Assembly: GCA_022376925.1 (NCBI GenBank)
Contig: JAIOJX010000005.1
Location: 159,913,501-159,977,500 of the forward strand
DNA: 64,000 nt
Reading direction: 5' to 3'
Source of the DNA: Tragulus kanchil
Taxonomy: Eukaryota > Chordata > Mammalia > Artiodactyla > Tragulidae
The notes beneath the pieces are model-generated. The model was given only the letters and a program-made list of their open reading frames with translations. It was not told where the DNA came from and did not search any database. The first letter of the stretch is position 1. The number at the start of each line of letters is the position of its first letter. Position numbers and translations under genes: made by a program. Positions 32,897-44,150 of this stretch are shown here, piece after piece.

Positions 32897-34956
32897 GAAA
32901 CCCCTCAATAAAGATATTTTAAATGCGTATCTATAGAGTTTGAACTTTTCCCTGCTGTGGCATTTATTATACTCACTGCTATGATCTGGCTTAGTCACTT
33001 GGTCTGTTTCCTCATCCAGAAGATAGGAGGACTGAATTGGAAGGTTTTTAATGTTTCCTCTAGCTCTAAACTTCTAAGAATGTACGACTATTTTAGGAAG
33101 CAGAAAATGATGATGTGATACTGAATAGACATACTTTTTGCAAGCTAAACATCCTTTTTCCCTGGGATTCTGACACATCCCCCAGTTACCAAAAGGGTAG
33201 TCACTAATAATTCAACCACAGTTTTACGAGCAAGCATATGGAGGTCTTGGTAATAAGCCTTTCTTTTGCCTTTGGTAAAACCAGTGGTGTTCAACTGGGG
33301 GCAACTTCGCCCCTCCCAGGAGATAATTGGAAGGTCTGGAGAAAATTGTGATTGTCACACTTCAGGAGTACTACTGGCATCTAGTGGATATGATGATAAT
33401 TAAACAACAAAAATCTTGTCTCTTTAGGTCAGACTAGCAGAGCCACTCCCTTGCTGTGATCAGTTGAAAGTCAACCCTCAACAAAGGGTTTGTATGAAAA
33501 AAAAAAAAATCTTGTCCCTTAAACAAAGAAAAAACAAACAAACAAACACAAAGTCAGGGTTAAGCATCAAATCATCCAGACTGAGGGAAACAAGCTTAAG
33601 TCTGATAGCAATCCTTTACCTCCAGAAAGGTCCAACTCAGGCAGAAGCGAGCTTTGCCAAAGAGGGAAGTTCCAATGAGCGAGCTCGACTCTAAACACTG
33701 GCTTATACCTGCAAGGGCACAGGCAGAATGACCTGCAGTTACAAAAATCAAGGCATCAAGCAGCTCCTTCATACACAGCACTGCCGAGAGCCGTGGGAGT
33801 AGGCAATTACACAGCACTGTTTTCAGTTTTTTTTCCATCTTTATTCTTCAGCCTGTGTGGGCCTCCCATTGCTGTGGCCTCTCTTGTTGCAGAGCACTGG
33901 CTCTGGGCACAGGCACTCCAGAGCTCTGGCTCATAACCGAACATAACAATTTAGCTGCTCTGCAGCACGTGGGATCTTCCATGGCCAGGGATTGAAACGG
34001 TGACTCATGCACCGCAAGGCAGACTCTTTACCCACTGGACCACCAGGGAAGAAACCCCTCAATAAAGATATTTTAAATGCGTATCTATAGAGTTTGAACT
34101 TTTCCCTGCTGTGGCATTTATTATACTCACTGCTATGATCTGGCTTAGTCACTTGGTCTGTTTCCTCATCCAGAAGATAGGAGGACTGAATTGGAAGGTT
34201 TTTAATGTTTCCTCTAGCTCTAAACTTCTAAGAATGTACGACTATTTTAGGAAGCAGAAAATGATGATGTGATACTGAATAGACATACTTTTTGCAAGCT
34301 AAACATCCTTTTTCCCTGGGATTCTGACACATCCCCCAGTTACCAAAAGGGTAGTCACTAATAATTCAACCACAGTTTTACGAGCAAGCATATGGAGGTC
34401 TTGGTAATAAGCCTTTCTTTTGCCTTTGGTAAAACCAGTGGTGTTCAACTGGGGGCAACTTCGCCCCTCCCAGGAGATAATTGGAAGGTCTGGAGAAAAT
34501 TGTGATTGTCACACTTCAGGAGTACTACTGGCATCTAGTGGATATGATGATAATTAAACAACAAAAATCTTGTCTCTTTAGGTCAGACTAGCAGAGCCAC
34601 TCCCTTGCTGTGATCAGTTGAAAGTCAACCCTCAACAAAGGGTTTGTATGAAAAAAAAAAAAATCTTGTCCCTTAAACAAAGAAAAAACAAACAAACAAA
34701 CACAAAGTCAGGGTTAAGCATCAAATCATCCAGACTGAGGGAAACAAGCTTAAGTCTGATAGCAATCCCTTTACCTCCAGAAAGGTCCAACTCAGGCAGA
34801 AGCGAGCTTTGCCAAAGAGGGAAGTTCCAATGAGCGAGCTCGACTCTAAACACTGGCTTATACCTGCAAGGGCACAGGCAGAATGACCTGCAGTTACAAA
34901 AATCAAGGCATCAAGCAGCTCCCTTCATACACAGCACTGCCGAGAGCCGTGGGAGT
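32681..34956. repeat. Tandem duplication D12 (arms 32681-33801 and 33835-34956)
   Basis: Offset 1154-1155 bp. Each arm contains a tRNA-Glu SINE and a MER5A fragment. Second arm starts mid-SINE, so only the first arm has the complete element. Between the arms are ~33 bp of sequence not present at either flank. Confidence 0.95.
33282..33402. mobile_element. MER5A fragment (copy 34436-34556)
   Basis: ccagtggtgttcaactggg, ttcgcccctcccaggagat, ggcatctagtggatatgat: first half of MER5A. Doubled by D12. Confidence 0.7.
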
Positions 34957-35029
34957 GCGACCCACGGGCGGAAGGTTTCAAGCCTCTGCCCTGCTGATCA
35001 CAGGCACAGCCCCATCAGGAGACACTGCT

Positions 35030-35546
35030 GTGGAACAGCACTTCTCAACCAGGGTGATTCCGCTCCCCAGGGGACACCGGGCGATGCCTGGAGACGTTTT
35101 TGACAGTCAGAACTGGAGGAGCGCTCAACGTTTTCCAATGATTTTTTTCTTCTTCGTGCCAACTTCAAAGTCCCAAGAGGGAAACCAAAGGGAACACGTA
35201 GAAAAACCTGGGATTTCTACTTTCTGTCACATCATCATAACTAACATCTCCAGCAAGTATCCTAGGCCTGTATTTACTTTTGATCTTGAACAAAAGAATT
35301 CTGTATGTAACAGGTTACCATCTTCAGGGGGGGCTGGGTGGTCACGCATTAGTGTACTTGACAATAGACTGTGAATGATGTATTTTTTTCTCTAAAAAAA
35401 AGCTCTACACAAACACATACAAACAAAAAATATGTAGGGGTATTATTGGTATCTAATGTATAAGGCCTAAATAAACATCTTATGATGCATAGGACAGCTC
35501 CCCACGACAAAGAACAGTCTCACTCAGAATGTCATGAGTGTTGGAG
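35030..35546. mobile_element. MER5A (hAT-Charlie) split by a ~310-bp segment
   Basis: Left part about 35035-35131 (cttctcaaccagggtgatt, caggggacaccgggcgat, gcctggagacgtttttgac). Right part about 35440-35546 (attggtatctaatgta, gcataggacagctccccac, gacaaagaacagtct). Together they follow the usual MER5A order. The 35132-35439 interval contains A/T-rich sequence I cannot assign. Confidence 0.68.
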
Positions 35547-35761
35547 GGTAAGAAATCTTGCTTTCAGGAGGCCTGGGGGAGGTGAGCCAGGGGGCTGTTC
35601 ACTTCTGAAGGATTACTTCAGGGACAGAAGGAGGCAACTGAAAGCTCAGATGAGATGCTCTCCATAGTTCCCCCTGGGTCCCAGTCTAGGAAAACCCAGG
35701 ACAGAGACACAGGCCGTAGAATGACTCTGGCAGAACTTCTCAATAAAGATGCTTAAAGCAG

Positions 35762-36081
35762 GGCTTCCCCTGGTGGTCCAATGGGTAAAGACACCGCCTT
35801 GCAGTGCAAGGGGCGCCGGTTCGATCCCTGGCCTGGGAAGATCCCACGTGCTGCGGAGCGGCTGGACTGATGTGTCCAATTACCGAGCCGGAGCTCTGGC
35901 ACGCGTGCGCCCAGAGCTGGCGCTCTGCGACAGTAGTGGCCACCGCAATGGGAGGCCCACGGGAGCCAAAGAACAAAGACAAATGAAAATGGAGAAATGA
36001 AAGACCAGTGGAAGTGGCCCGCCCATCCCCCTCCCTCCCCACCCCACCCTCCAAAAGATAAATACATTAAAAAAAAAAAAA
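35762..36081 (+). mobile_element. Full-length young tRNA-Glu-derived SINE (reference copy)
   Basis: Starts ggcttcccctggtggtcc, with a tRNA-Glu-like A box region and B box GGTTCGATCCC. It continues through a CpG-rich body (tgcggagcggctgg, gagccggagctctgg, atgggaggcccac), then accaaagaacaaagac-type sequence, a C-rich block (ctccctccccaccccaccc) and an A-tail. It is flanked by a 17-bp target-site duplication AAAGATGCTTAAAGCAG at 35745-35761 and 36082-36098. About 320 bp, well above the ~120 bp of plain Bov-tA. Intronic in C6orf89. Confidence 0.9.
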
Positions 36082-36687
36082 AAAGATGCTTAAAGCAGAA
36101 AACCGGGTAAGAGATCAGACTAAACGTAGATCTCTCCTTTGCTCTGTTTAAAACAGAATTCTTCTATTGATATACATATGGCCCAAACACTGATATGACA
36201 TCACCCTAGAGGTTCTTGGTCTTCCCAAATAAACAGCTATACCATCTAGACAAATTTAAGATGCAATACTGACTCATCTAGTTAAAACAAAAAGGTAGAA
36301 ACATTATAGTTTAGAAAGCAAATTTCAAAAAGATCATTTAAATATGTCCCAATCTTTAACAATGGAAGGAATATACAGAGTACATAATAATAAGTTTTCT
36401 TTTCTCCCCAACTAGGTTCTTTAGTATTATGCTAGCTATGTAGTATGATAACCCATTCTTTAGTTTATGAATATATTCCATTCTGTTTTTTCCAAAGATT
36501 CTCATTGACTGAAGACACGTTTTACTAAACCAAAAAAACAAAAGCGATCTTTGGATTATAATAAAATCTGCTAAGAAAAAACAAATTCCACATTTAAAGG
36601 AAAGATAAATGATAAAACATTAAAATGATACAATTTAAAAGAGGAGCAATTCAAACCTGTAATAACTGCTTTAAATGTACAATTAAA

Positions 36688-38873
36688 GGAATTCTACTTT
36701 TTTGCATTCTTATCATCAGAGATGTCCACTTCTGCTCATTGAGACTTGAACAGTCTGGTATTTTCTAGGCTCTGAAAATATACCATTTTTCTCGCAACTT
36801 TTTATTTTGAAATATTTCAAAATAAAAACAGTACTAGTAAAATGAATGTTTGTATATCCTTAACGTAGAGGCACCAATTGCTAACAAACATTTGGTCACA
36901 TTTGCTTCCTGTCCATCTTTCTTTTTTCACTAGAACCATTTGAACCTTATCAATAGTTGTAACACATCATGAAATCATTTCTAAATGTTTCAGCATGTAT
37001 CTCCTAAGAATAAGGATATTATTCTAAATAACCATCAGCATCATGATCGTACCTATGAAAAATAATAATTCCCTAATATTACTTAATATCTAGTTCATAG
37101 TTAATTTCCCCTAAAGGTCCAAAGCGGGGGTAAAAAAAAGACCATACAGCTTTTTAGAAATCTAGGAGCCAACCAATGAGCACATATCATAATTAGCTGC
37201 TGTCTCTTCAGTCTATTTAAATCTACAATAGATGCCAGTATTTTTTTTTTTTTAATGACACTGACATAGTTGAGGCTGGAACCCCCATTTTTTAAAATTC
37301 CAAACAAATTTCATTTGATTATTTTTTACAGGGTTTTGCTGTTTACTGGCACACATGGACCCAAACCCTCATATTTTTAAACATATCTCATTTTTTCTAG
37401 CTTCTATCTTTAAAAAAAAAAAATTCTTCCTAGACCTTATACTCTTCCTCTCATCACAGTCAAGCTCTTAAAAAAAAGGTTCACTTTGCTTTCTTGTTTC
37501 TCAGGTTTCCATTTGTTTCTTTTCCAATCACACCACTGATACTGCTTTCACTAAGGTCACCAAAGGCTTTCTACAAATGCCAAGCCCAAAGGACACTTTT
37601 TCAGTTCTCTCTTTGCAGCAGCTGCCACTGCTATCTGTTACCTCCCTCAAGTGCCCTCAAATCTTGGCATAATTCTCTTGTTCTCTTCTGCTCCTATGTC
37701 CTGGAATGTTGGTATTCATCACTGATGTCCTTGACCATCTCATTCCTCTATGGCTTTAACCACCAGCTATCTGTTTTTTAATTCTGCCTCTATGCCTCTT
37801 GAACAAGTCTGGAATTCTACTTTTTGCATTCTTATCATCAGAGATGTCCACTTCTGCTCATTGAGACTTGAACAGTATACCAAATTTTTCTCGCAACTTT
37901 TATTTTGAAATATTTCAAAATAAAAACAGTACTAGTAAAATGAATGTTTGTATATCCTTAACGTAGAGGCACCAATTGCTAACAAACATTTGGTCACATT
38001 TGCTTCCTGTCCATCTTTCTTTTTTCACTAGAACCATTTGAACCTTATCAATAGTTGTAACACATCATGAAATCATTTCTAAATGTTTCAGCATGTATCT
38101 CCTAAGAATAAGGATATTATTCTAAATAACCATCAGCATCATGATCGTACCTATGAAAAATAATAATTCCCTAATATTACTTAATATCTAGTTCATAGTT
38201 AATTTCCCCTAAAGGTCCAAAGCGGGGGTAAAAAAAAGACCATACAGCTTTTTAGAAATCTAGGAGCCAACCAATGAGCACATATCATAATTAGCTGCTG
38301 TCTCTTCAGTCTATTTAAATCTACAATAGATGCCAGTATTTTTTTTTTTTTAATGACACTGACATAGTTGAGGCTGGAACCCCCATTTTTTAAAATTCCA
38401 AACAAATTTCATTTGATTATTTTTTACAGGGTTTTGCTGTTTACTGGCACACATGGACCCAAACCCTCATATTTTTAAACATATCTCATTTTTTCTAGCT
38501 TCTATCTTTAAAAAAAAAAAATTCTTCCTAGACCTTATACTCTTCCTCTCATCACAGTCAAGCTCTTAAAAAAAAGGTTCACTTTGCTTTCTTGTTTCTC
38601 AGGTTTCCATTTGTTTCTTTTCCAATCACACCACTGATACTGCTTTCACTAAGGTCACCAAAGGCTTTCTACAAATGCCAAGCCCAAAGGACACTTTTTC
38701 AGTTCTCTCTTTGCAGCAGCTGCCACTGCTATCTGTTACCTCCCTCAAGTGCCCTCAAATCTTGGCATAATTCTCTTGTTCTCTTCTGCTCCTATGTCCT
38801 GGAATGTTGGTATTCATCACTGATGTCCTTGACCATCTCATTCCCTCTATGGCTTTAACCACCAGCTATCTGT
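36688..38873. repeat. Tandem duplication D13 (arms 36688-37774 and 37811-38873)
   Basis: Offset 1123 falling to 1098 bp within the first 100 bp of the second arm, through a ~23-bp deletion and shortened T-runs. Beyond that the arms agree. Contains old LINE sequence, including L2. Confidence 0.94.
37490..37790 (+). mobile_element. L2 LINE fragment (copy 38588-38873)
   Basis: actgctttcactaaggtcac, tgccaagcccaaaggacac and catctcattcctctatggct follow the L2 reverse-transcriptase-end layout. Further L2-like sequence continues at 38880-39375 (cttctccaatctagaacttt, ctaaaacacaaattggctta) and at about 40280-40500. Confidence 0.6.
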
Positions 38874-39384
38874 AATTCCTAAATCTCTTCTCCAATCTAG
38901 AACTTTCTCCAAAACTCAAGAACCATCTATTTAACCATCTACCAGACACCCTGGCCCAAATTTCCCCTGTGTGTTATGTGGCCACACCTGACTTACTATT
39001 TTTCCCCTTCAAACCACTTATCCTACTATACTCCTTTTGTTAATTAATGGAAACACCGGTTCTCCAAATTTAAAACCTCTCCTCCCGCACCCTCGTCTCC
39101 ACCAATGAAGGAATCACCAAATCTTCAGTTTCACATCTTGTATAGCTCTCACGTTCATCACCTCCTCTTTAGCTCCACATTAACGTCAATCAAGGACCTC
39201 AACATCTCTCCCACAGACCATCACAAAGATGTATTTAATTTCTCTACTTCCAATCCTCTTTTTCCTTTCTGATTCATCCTCTACAAGTTATTTTTCTAAA
39301 ACACAAATTGGCTTACATCACTTCTCTATTTAAAGCACTTTAGCACTTTCCTTAACTTCCCACACCCTGCTAGAGAACTATTTT

Positions 39385-39505
39385 AGCATGGTGGTGAAGT
39401 ACATCAGCACTGGAGTTAGAAAAAGCTGAACGCGAATACTAGATTCTCCATTTACTGAGTGGCCATGAGACACTTTGTTTAATCTCTCTAAATCTCAGAG
39501 TTTTC
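39385..39505 (+). repeat. MIR interrupted by two SINEs
   Basis: gcactggagttagaaaaagc, ctccatttactgagtggcca, taatctctctaaatctcag, resuming after the SINEs as tacggataatggtgtctttc near 40115. Confidence 0.68.
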
Positions 39506-39771
39506 TTTTTTTTGGCCACTTCAATTGGTCTTTCATTTATCCATTTTCATCCATCTTTGTTCTTTGGCCCGTGTGGGCCTCCCATCACGGTGGCCTCTCT
39601 TGTCACAGAGCACCAGCTTTGGGCACATGTGCTCCAGAGCTCCAGCTTGGTAGTTGGACACATTGGTCCAGCTGCTCTGCGGCATGTGGGATCTTCCGAG
39701 GCCAGGGATCAAACCAGTGCCCCTTGCACTGCAAGGTGATGTCCATACCCACTGGACCACCAGGGAAGTCC
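39506..39771 (-). mobile_element. Long tRNA-Glu SINE, older subfamily, inside a MIR
   Basis: Minus-strand element lacking the C-rich block: the tail runs straight from ttttttttggccacttc. Several CpGs have decayed to TG/CA. Flanked by cagagttttc and cagaattttc. It interrupts a MIR at 39385-39505 and forms an inverted pair with the next SINE 25 bp away. Confidence 0.83.
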
Positions 39772-39796
39772 CAGAATTTTCATTTTTTAAATAAGG

Positions 39797-40110
39797 ATAG
39801 GACACCGCCTTGCAGTGCAAGGGACGCCGGTTTGATCCCTAGCCTGGGAAGATCCCACGAGCTGCGGAGCAGCTGGGCCGATGTGTCCAATTACCGAACC
39901 GGAGCTCTGGAGCGCATGCGCCCAGAGCTGGTGCTCTGCGACAACAGAGGCCAGTGCGATGGGAGGCCCACACGGGCCAAAGAACAAAGATGGATGAAAA
40001 TAGAGAAATGAAAGACCAACAGAAGTGGCCCGCCCTTCCCCCTCCCTCCCCACCCCACCCCCTACAAAGTAAATTAATAAATAAATAAATTTTAAAATAA
40101 ATAAATAAAT
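39797..40110 (+). mobile_element. Long tRNA-Glu SINE, 5'-truncated, young subfamily
   Basis: Starts at gacaccgccttgcag, missing the first ~27 bp of the head, then is complete through the C-rich block (cctccctccccaccccaccc) and an (AAAT)n tail. Near-matching flanks aaataaggata and aaatacggata are the likely target-site duplication. Confidence 0.83.
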
Positions 40111-40119
40111 AAAATACGG

Positions 40120-41026
40120 ATAATGGTGTCTTTCAGTCATGTTAAGCGATTGCGAGATGGGATATCCAAAACATCTGTCTTGATATCCAAATTAAGTATT
40201 TAATAATTACAATAAGATGAAGTCCAATTACTTAGCACGGCCCATTAAGATTTGGTTACTACTGCCTATATGCTCAGTCTTATTTCCCATTCCTCCCTCA
40301 CGTTCTTCACTGCCATACAATTTCACACCTTTCTGCTTTGGTACACATAATTTCCTCTGCTTACAAAAACTATCCTCCCCCTGCTTTGTCCAATAAGTGA
40401 AAGCTATCCCAACCTTCATTTCTGCCCTTTGAACCTTCAACACAACTCTATCATGTTTATTACAACTATTTCCTCATCTTCCTCTCCACAAAACTGTTTC
40501 TTGAAAGCAGAGGTAAGTGGAGAAAACAACAATACAAACTGACAGACACAGAAATTCACCTCAGAGACATGGAACCTTATCACTGCCTATTGAACAAATT
40601 TATAGAAAGGATCTAAAGTGATCATTTTGTTCACAAACTGGTGTTCATTTATTTTATTTTCTTCTTATTTTTATAAAAATACATCAGTCTAAGGAGAGCA
40701 AGTTAGGAACTTCACACTTGGATATTTTTTTGTAGAGCTTTAGAATAGCTGTGGAAGAACAGGGATTTGAACTGGGTCTTGAAAATTGTTTTGGTCTAAA
40801 GCAGAAAGGGCAAATAGGGCCTGTAGAGCAATTCAAGTTGGTCGATGTGAACTTCAGTCAAAACTTCGATGTAGCAAAGCTAAATTTACATTAAGGCAAG
40901 CTGATCCTTAAAGGAAAACTCAAATAAGCAAATTTATTAAGGGAGAGACGCCCATGGAAGATCTCACTATTGGGAACAACAAATGAACAAATAGTGACAG
41001 CCAGAAATCATTCTGGAAGTAGTCTC
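40120..41026. other. C6orf89 intron, old LINE and unique sequence
   Basis: 40280-40500 looks like an L2 3' end (plus). The rest is AT-rich unique sequence up to the CpG promoter block. No exon recognised. Confidence 0.45.
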
Positions 41027-41720
41027 TATTATGACGAGAAGGCCAAATACTTATTTTAAGTATAATGGCGAATATCAAGGATGTGCAGGCTCTTAGACCA
41101 CAAAAAAAAATGTGGCTTCCCAGGCTAATGACCTTAAAAAGAGTACGCAACACAGGCAGGCGAATTTCCTTGTTCTAAAAGGAGATTACAAACAGTTCAT
41201 TTAATCAGCTCTATAAATCAAGTCATATTTCTTTCTGAAAATCCGAGATGCCATGTTTATCATATACCAAGACCGCACTTAAAGAAAAAAAAAATACTAC
41301 CTCCCTAAGAATTCTTAGAAAAAGATGTTTCGGAGTGGGGCAGCGACTCTAAACATACACACACACACAAATCATAAATGCATGAAAAGGGCAGTGAAAC
41401 CTAGACTTCGCTAGGACAGCTGTTTTGGACACGGCTGTGGCGTCCGCAAAACAAGCTCAATTAGCATGGAACTCGCTTTTGCTCTCCCTAGAAGAGCCAA
41501 AGGAAAAAGAGACAAGTCATAAGAAAGTCGACACTGGGGAGGTGCTGGAGGGTGCTGTCAGTCTGCAAACCGCCAAAGGCTCAGAAAAGGGGTCAGCGCA
41601 CGGGTAGGGGTGGCCCTGGCGCCGAAAGATGCGCTGCACAAAGCTATCACAGACCAGCGCGGAGACGATGCTGTCACGAAGCTGACAACCCCCACCCGGC
41701 CTCGGGCCCCAGTCACTCAC

Positions 41721-41930
41721 ATGCGGGGCCCGCGCCTCTTTGGGCTCCTCCCGCCTCGGGGACTGCAAGCCGCCGGGCGAGGAGGTTAGGCCGACAACTT
41801 CCTGCTTCCGGGCGCGCAATACGGAAGCAGCTCCCACCTCAAAGGCGGGGCAGCACTCCTACTTCCGCCAGAAACTCCACAGGCAGCGTCTCGGAGAGCT
41901 TGGGAACTATCGCGAGATCTGGAGAGTACG
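41721..41930 (-). promoter_or_regulatory. C6orf89: C6orf89 CpG promoter and non-coding first exon (copy A)
   Basis: GC- and CpG-rich block with a clear minus-strand donor at 41721/41720 (CCGCAT|GTGAGTGACTGG), upstream of the first coding exon with no ATG-initiated conserved frame, so it reads as a 5' UTR exon. There is no TATA box. It contains a palindromic TCTCGCGA element (41910-41917, minus orientation), known in TATA-less housekeeping promoters, and several ETS-like GGAAG/CTTCC sites (for example around 41805-41830). The exact start site is not visible. The block is repeated 1093 bp to the right and, in part, again near 44.06 kb. Confidence 0.7.
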
Positions 41931-42813
41931 GCTTCTTGCGCCCCCTGGTGTCCAGTTCTTCCTCCTCGGTCCTCAGTCCCTGCTAGCGCCTCTCCTGTTT
42001 TATGACTGACTTCAGGCTTCATGGTTGAACGAATTCATTCAGTGAGTATTTGTTGAACCTCCTCCTATGTGACAGGCAACGTGTTAGGCATTAAGGGGTG
42101 AAAGTGGGAGGGATCAAACCCTTATTATGACGAGAAGGCCAAATACTTATTTTAAGTATAATGGCGAATATCAAGGATGTGCAGGCTCTTAGACCACAAA
42201 AAATGTGGCTTCCCAGGCTAATGACCTTAAAAAGAGTACGCAACACAGGCAGGCGAATTTCCTTGTTCTAAAAGGAGATTACAAACAGTTCATTTAATCA
42301 GCTCTATAAATCAAGTCATATTTCTTTCTGAAAATCCGAGATGCCATGTTTATCATATACCAAGACCGCACTTAAAGAAAAAAAAAATACTACCTCCCTA
42401 AGAATTCTTAGAAAAAGATGTTTCGGAGTGGGGCAGCGACTCTAAACATACACACACACACAAATCATAAATGCATGAAAAGGGCAGTGAAACCTAGACT
42501 TCGCTAGGACAGCTGTTTTGGACACGGCTGTGGCGTCCGCAAAACAAGCTCAATTAGCATGGAACTCGCTTTTGCTCTCCCTAGAAGAGCCAAAGGAAAA
42601 AGAGACAAGTCATAAGAAAGTCGACACTGGGGAGGTGCTGGAGGGTGCTGTCAGTCTGCAAACCGCCAAAGGCTCAGAAAAGGGGTCAGCGCACGGGTAG
42701 GGGTGGCCCTGGCGCCGAAAGATGCGCTGCACAAAGCTATCACAGACCAGCGCGGAGACGATGCTGTCACGAAGCTGACAACCCCCACCCGGCCTCGGGC
42801 CCCAGTCACTCAC

Positions 42814-43023
42814 ATGCGGGGCCCGCGCCTCTTTGGGCTCCTCCCGCCTCGGGGACTGCAAGCCGCCGGGCGAGGAGGTTAGGCCGACAACTTCCTGCTT
42901 CCGGGCGCGCAATACGGAAGCAGCTCCCACCTCAAAGGCGGGGCAGCACTCCTACTTCCGCCAGAAACTCCACAGGCAGCGTCTCGGAGAGCTTGGGAAC
43001 TATCGCGAGATCTGGAGAGTACG
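42814..43023 (-). promoter_or_regulatory. C6orf89: C6orf89 promoter/first exon, duplicated copy B
   Basis: Near-identical copy of 41721-41930, including the GTGAGT donor (intron begins at 42813) and the TCTCGCGA element at 43003-43010. It lies in the second arm of a 1.09-kb direct tandem duplication. It should not be counted as an alternative promoter without independent evidence. Confidence 0.6.
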
Positions 43024-43496
43024 GCTTCTTGCGCCCCCTGGTGTCCAGTTCTTCCTCCTCGGTCCTCAGTCCCTGCTAGCGCCTCTCCTGTTTTATGACT
43101 GACTTCAGGCTTCATGGTTGAACGAATTCATTCAGTGAGTATTTGTTGAACCTCCTACTATGTGACAGGCAACGTGTTAGGCATTAAGGGGTGAAAGTGG
43201 GAGGGATAACGTAAGTGGTGGGTAGACCCTTATTTTTGGAATCTAAAAGAAAGGCAAGCAAACAAATCACTCAGATTATACACGGCCCACGCCTTAATGT
43301 TCACTCCTCGCCAGACATTACAAAGGACTTTATATTCGTGAAACTACTTCCACAACCTTCATTTACCCTCATACTAAGCAAGCTGAAGTTTATGGAGAGG
43401 TGAAATTGCCCAAGATACGCTGGAAACTCCCTCTGCTCAGTTTCTGATCTGCAATAGGCCCCGTGTGAATGTTGAACTGAAATGAATAAGGTGTGT

Positions 43497-43717
43497 CCGT
43501 GCTCAGGCGTGTCTGACTCTTTTGTGACCCCATGGACTGTAGCCCTCCAGGCTCCTCTGTCCATGGAATTCTCCAGGCATGAATACTGGAGAGGGTTGCC
43601 ATTTCCTTCTCCAGGGGATCTTCCCGACCCTGGGGTTAAACCCACGTCCTCCTGGCTTTCCTGCAAGTGAATTCTTTACCACTTTCCTGCAAGTGGATTC
43701 TGTGCCACCTGGAAGGT
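43497..43717 (-). mobile_element. Bov-A2 SINE (copy 44574-44794)
   Basis: Minus-strand element. Near its head the sequence ctttcctgcaagtg appears twice, 22 bp apart, in both copies. The micro-duplication is therefore part of the element and predates the 1.1-kb duplication. Confidence 0.86.
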
Positions 43718-44053
43718 CCAACTAAATAGGGACATGGTCCCTAAAATAGGCTATTGACAGTCTACTCTTATATTGAGAAGAAAATCTGAGACAAGCAGTT
43801 AGGTAACAATAAAAGGGGGCACCGAATTAAAAAGAGAGAAGGGGAGAGAATTCACTGTAGACCAGGGCACATGGGTAAATTTGGGAAAGCATTGCAAGGA
43901 AGAAGACTAGCTTGGGCAGAAGTCTAGAAATGGGAATGCTGACCCCACATTTATGGCTTGAATAATCAAATCGTTGGAAAGCTGTCTGGAGAAGTCAGTG
44001 AGTGGTCAGTGGTGAAGGGTCTTCAAGCCCTGGCCAAAGGCTTAAAATTTGGT

Positions 44054-44150
44054 CACAGGCAGCGTCTCGAGAGCTTGGAACTATCGCGAGATCTGGAGAG
44101 TACGGCTTGCGCCCCTGGTGTCCAGTTCTTCCTCCTCGGTCCTCAGTCCC
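44054..44150 (-). promoter_or_regulatory. C6orf89 promoter fragment, degraded copy C
   Basis: Third, partial copy of the promoter starting at its cacaggcagcg segment, with TCTCGCGA at 44084-44091. Compared with copies A and B it has six deletions in the first ~60 bp, mostly shortened homopolymers or simple runs (GG to G, GGG to GG, CTTCTT to CTT, CCCC to CCC). That is the pattern of raw long-read error, not of evolutionary decay. Confidence 0.65.

Larger units (their letters stand above)
41027..43207. repeat. Tandem duplication D14 (arms 41027-42114 and 42123-43207)
   Basis: Offset 1096 then 1093 bp (A-run shortened by three near the second arm's start). Duplicates the C6orf89 promoter and first exon. 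One interior substitution near the right end (cctcctcctatg against cctcctactatg). Confidence 0.95.

Noticed and set aside
35762..35835. tRNA-Glu gene at SINE heads
   Set aside because: A and B boxes are present, but there is no intact cloverleaf 3' half; the sequence continues into the SINE body.
41552..41986. 144-codon open frame over the C6orf89 promoter (copy 42645-43079)
   Set aside because: It lies on the strand opposite to the C6orf89 first exon, is a CpG-island open frame without conserved domain, and is duplicated only through D14.
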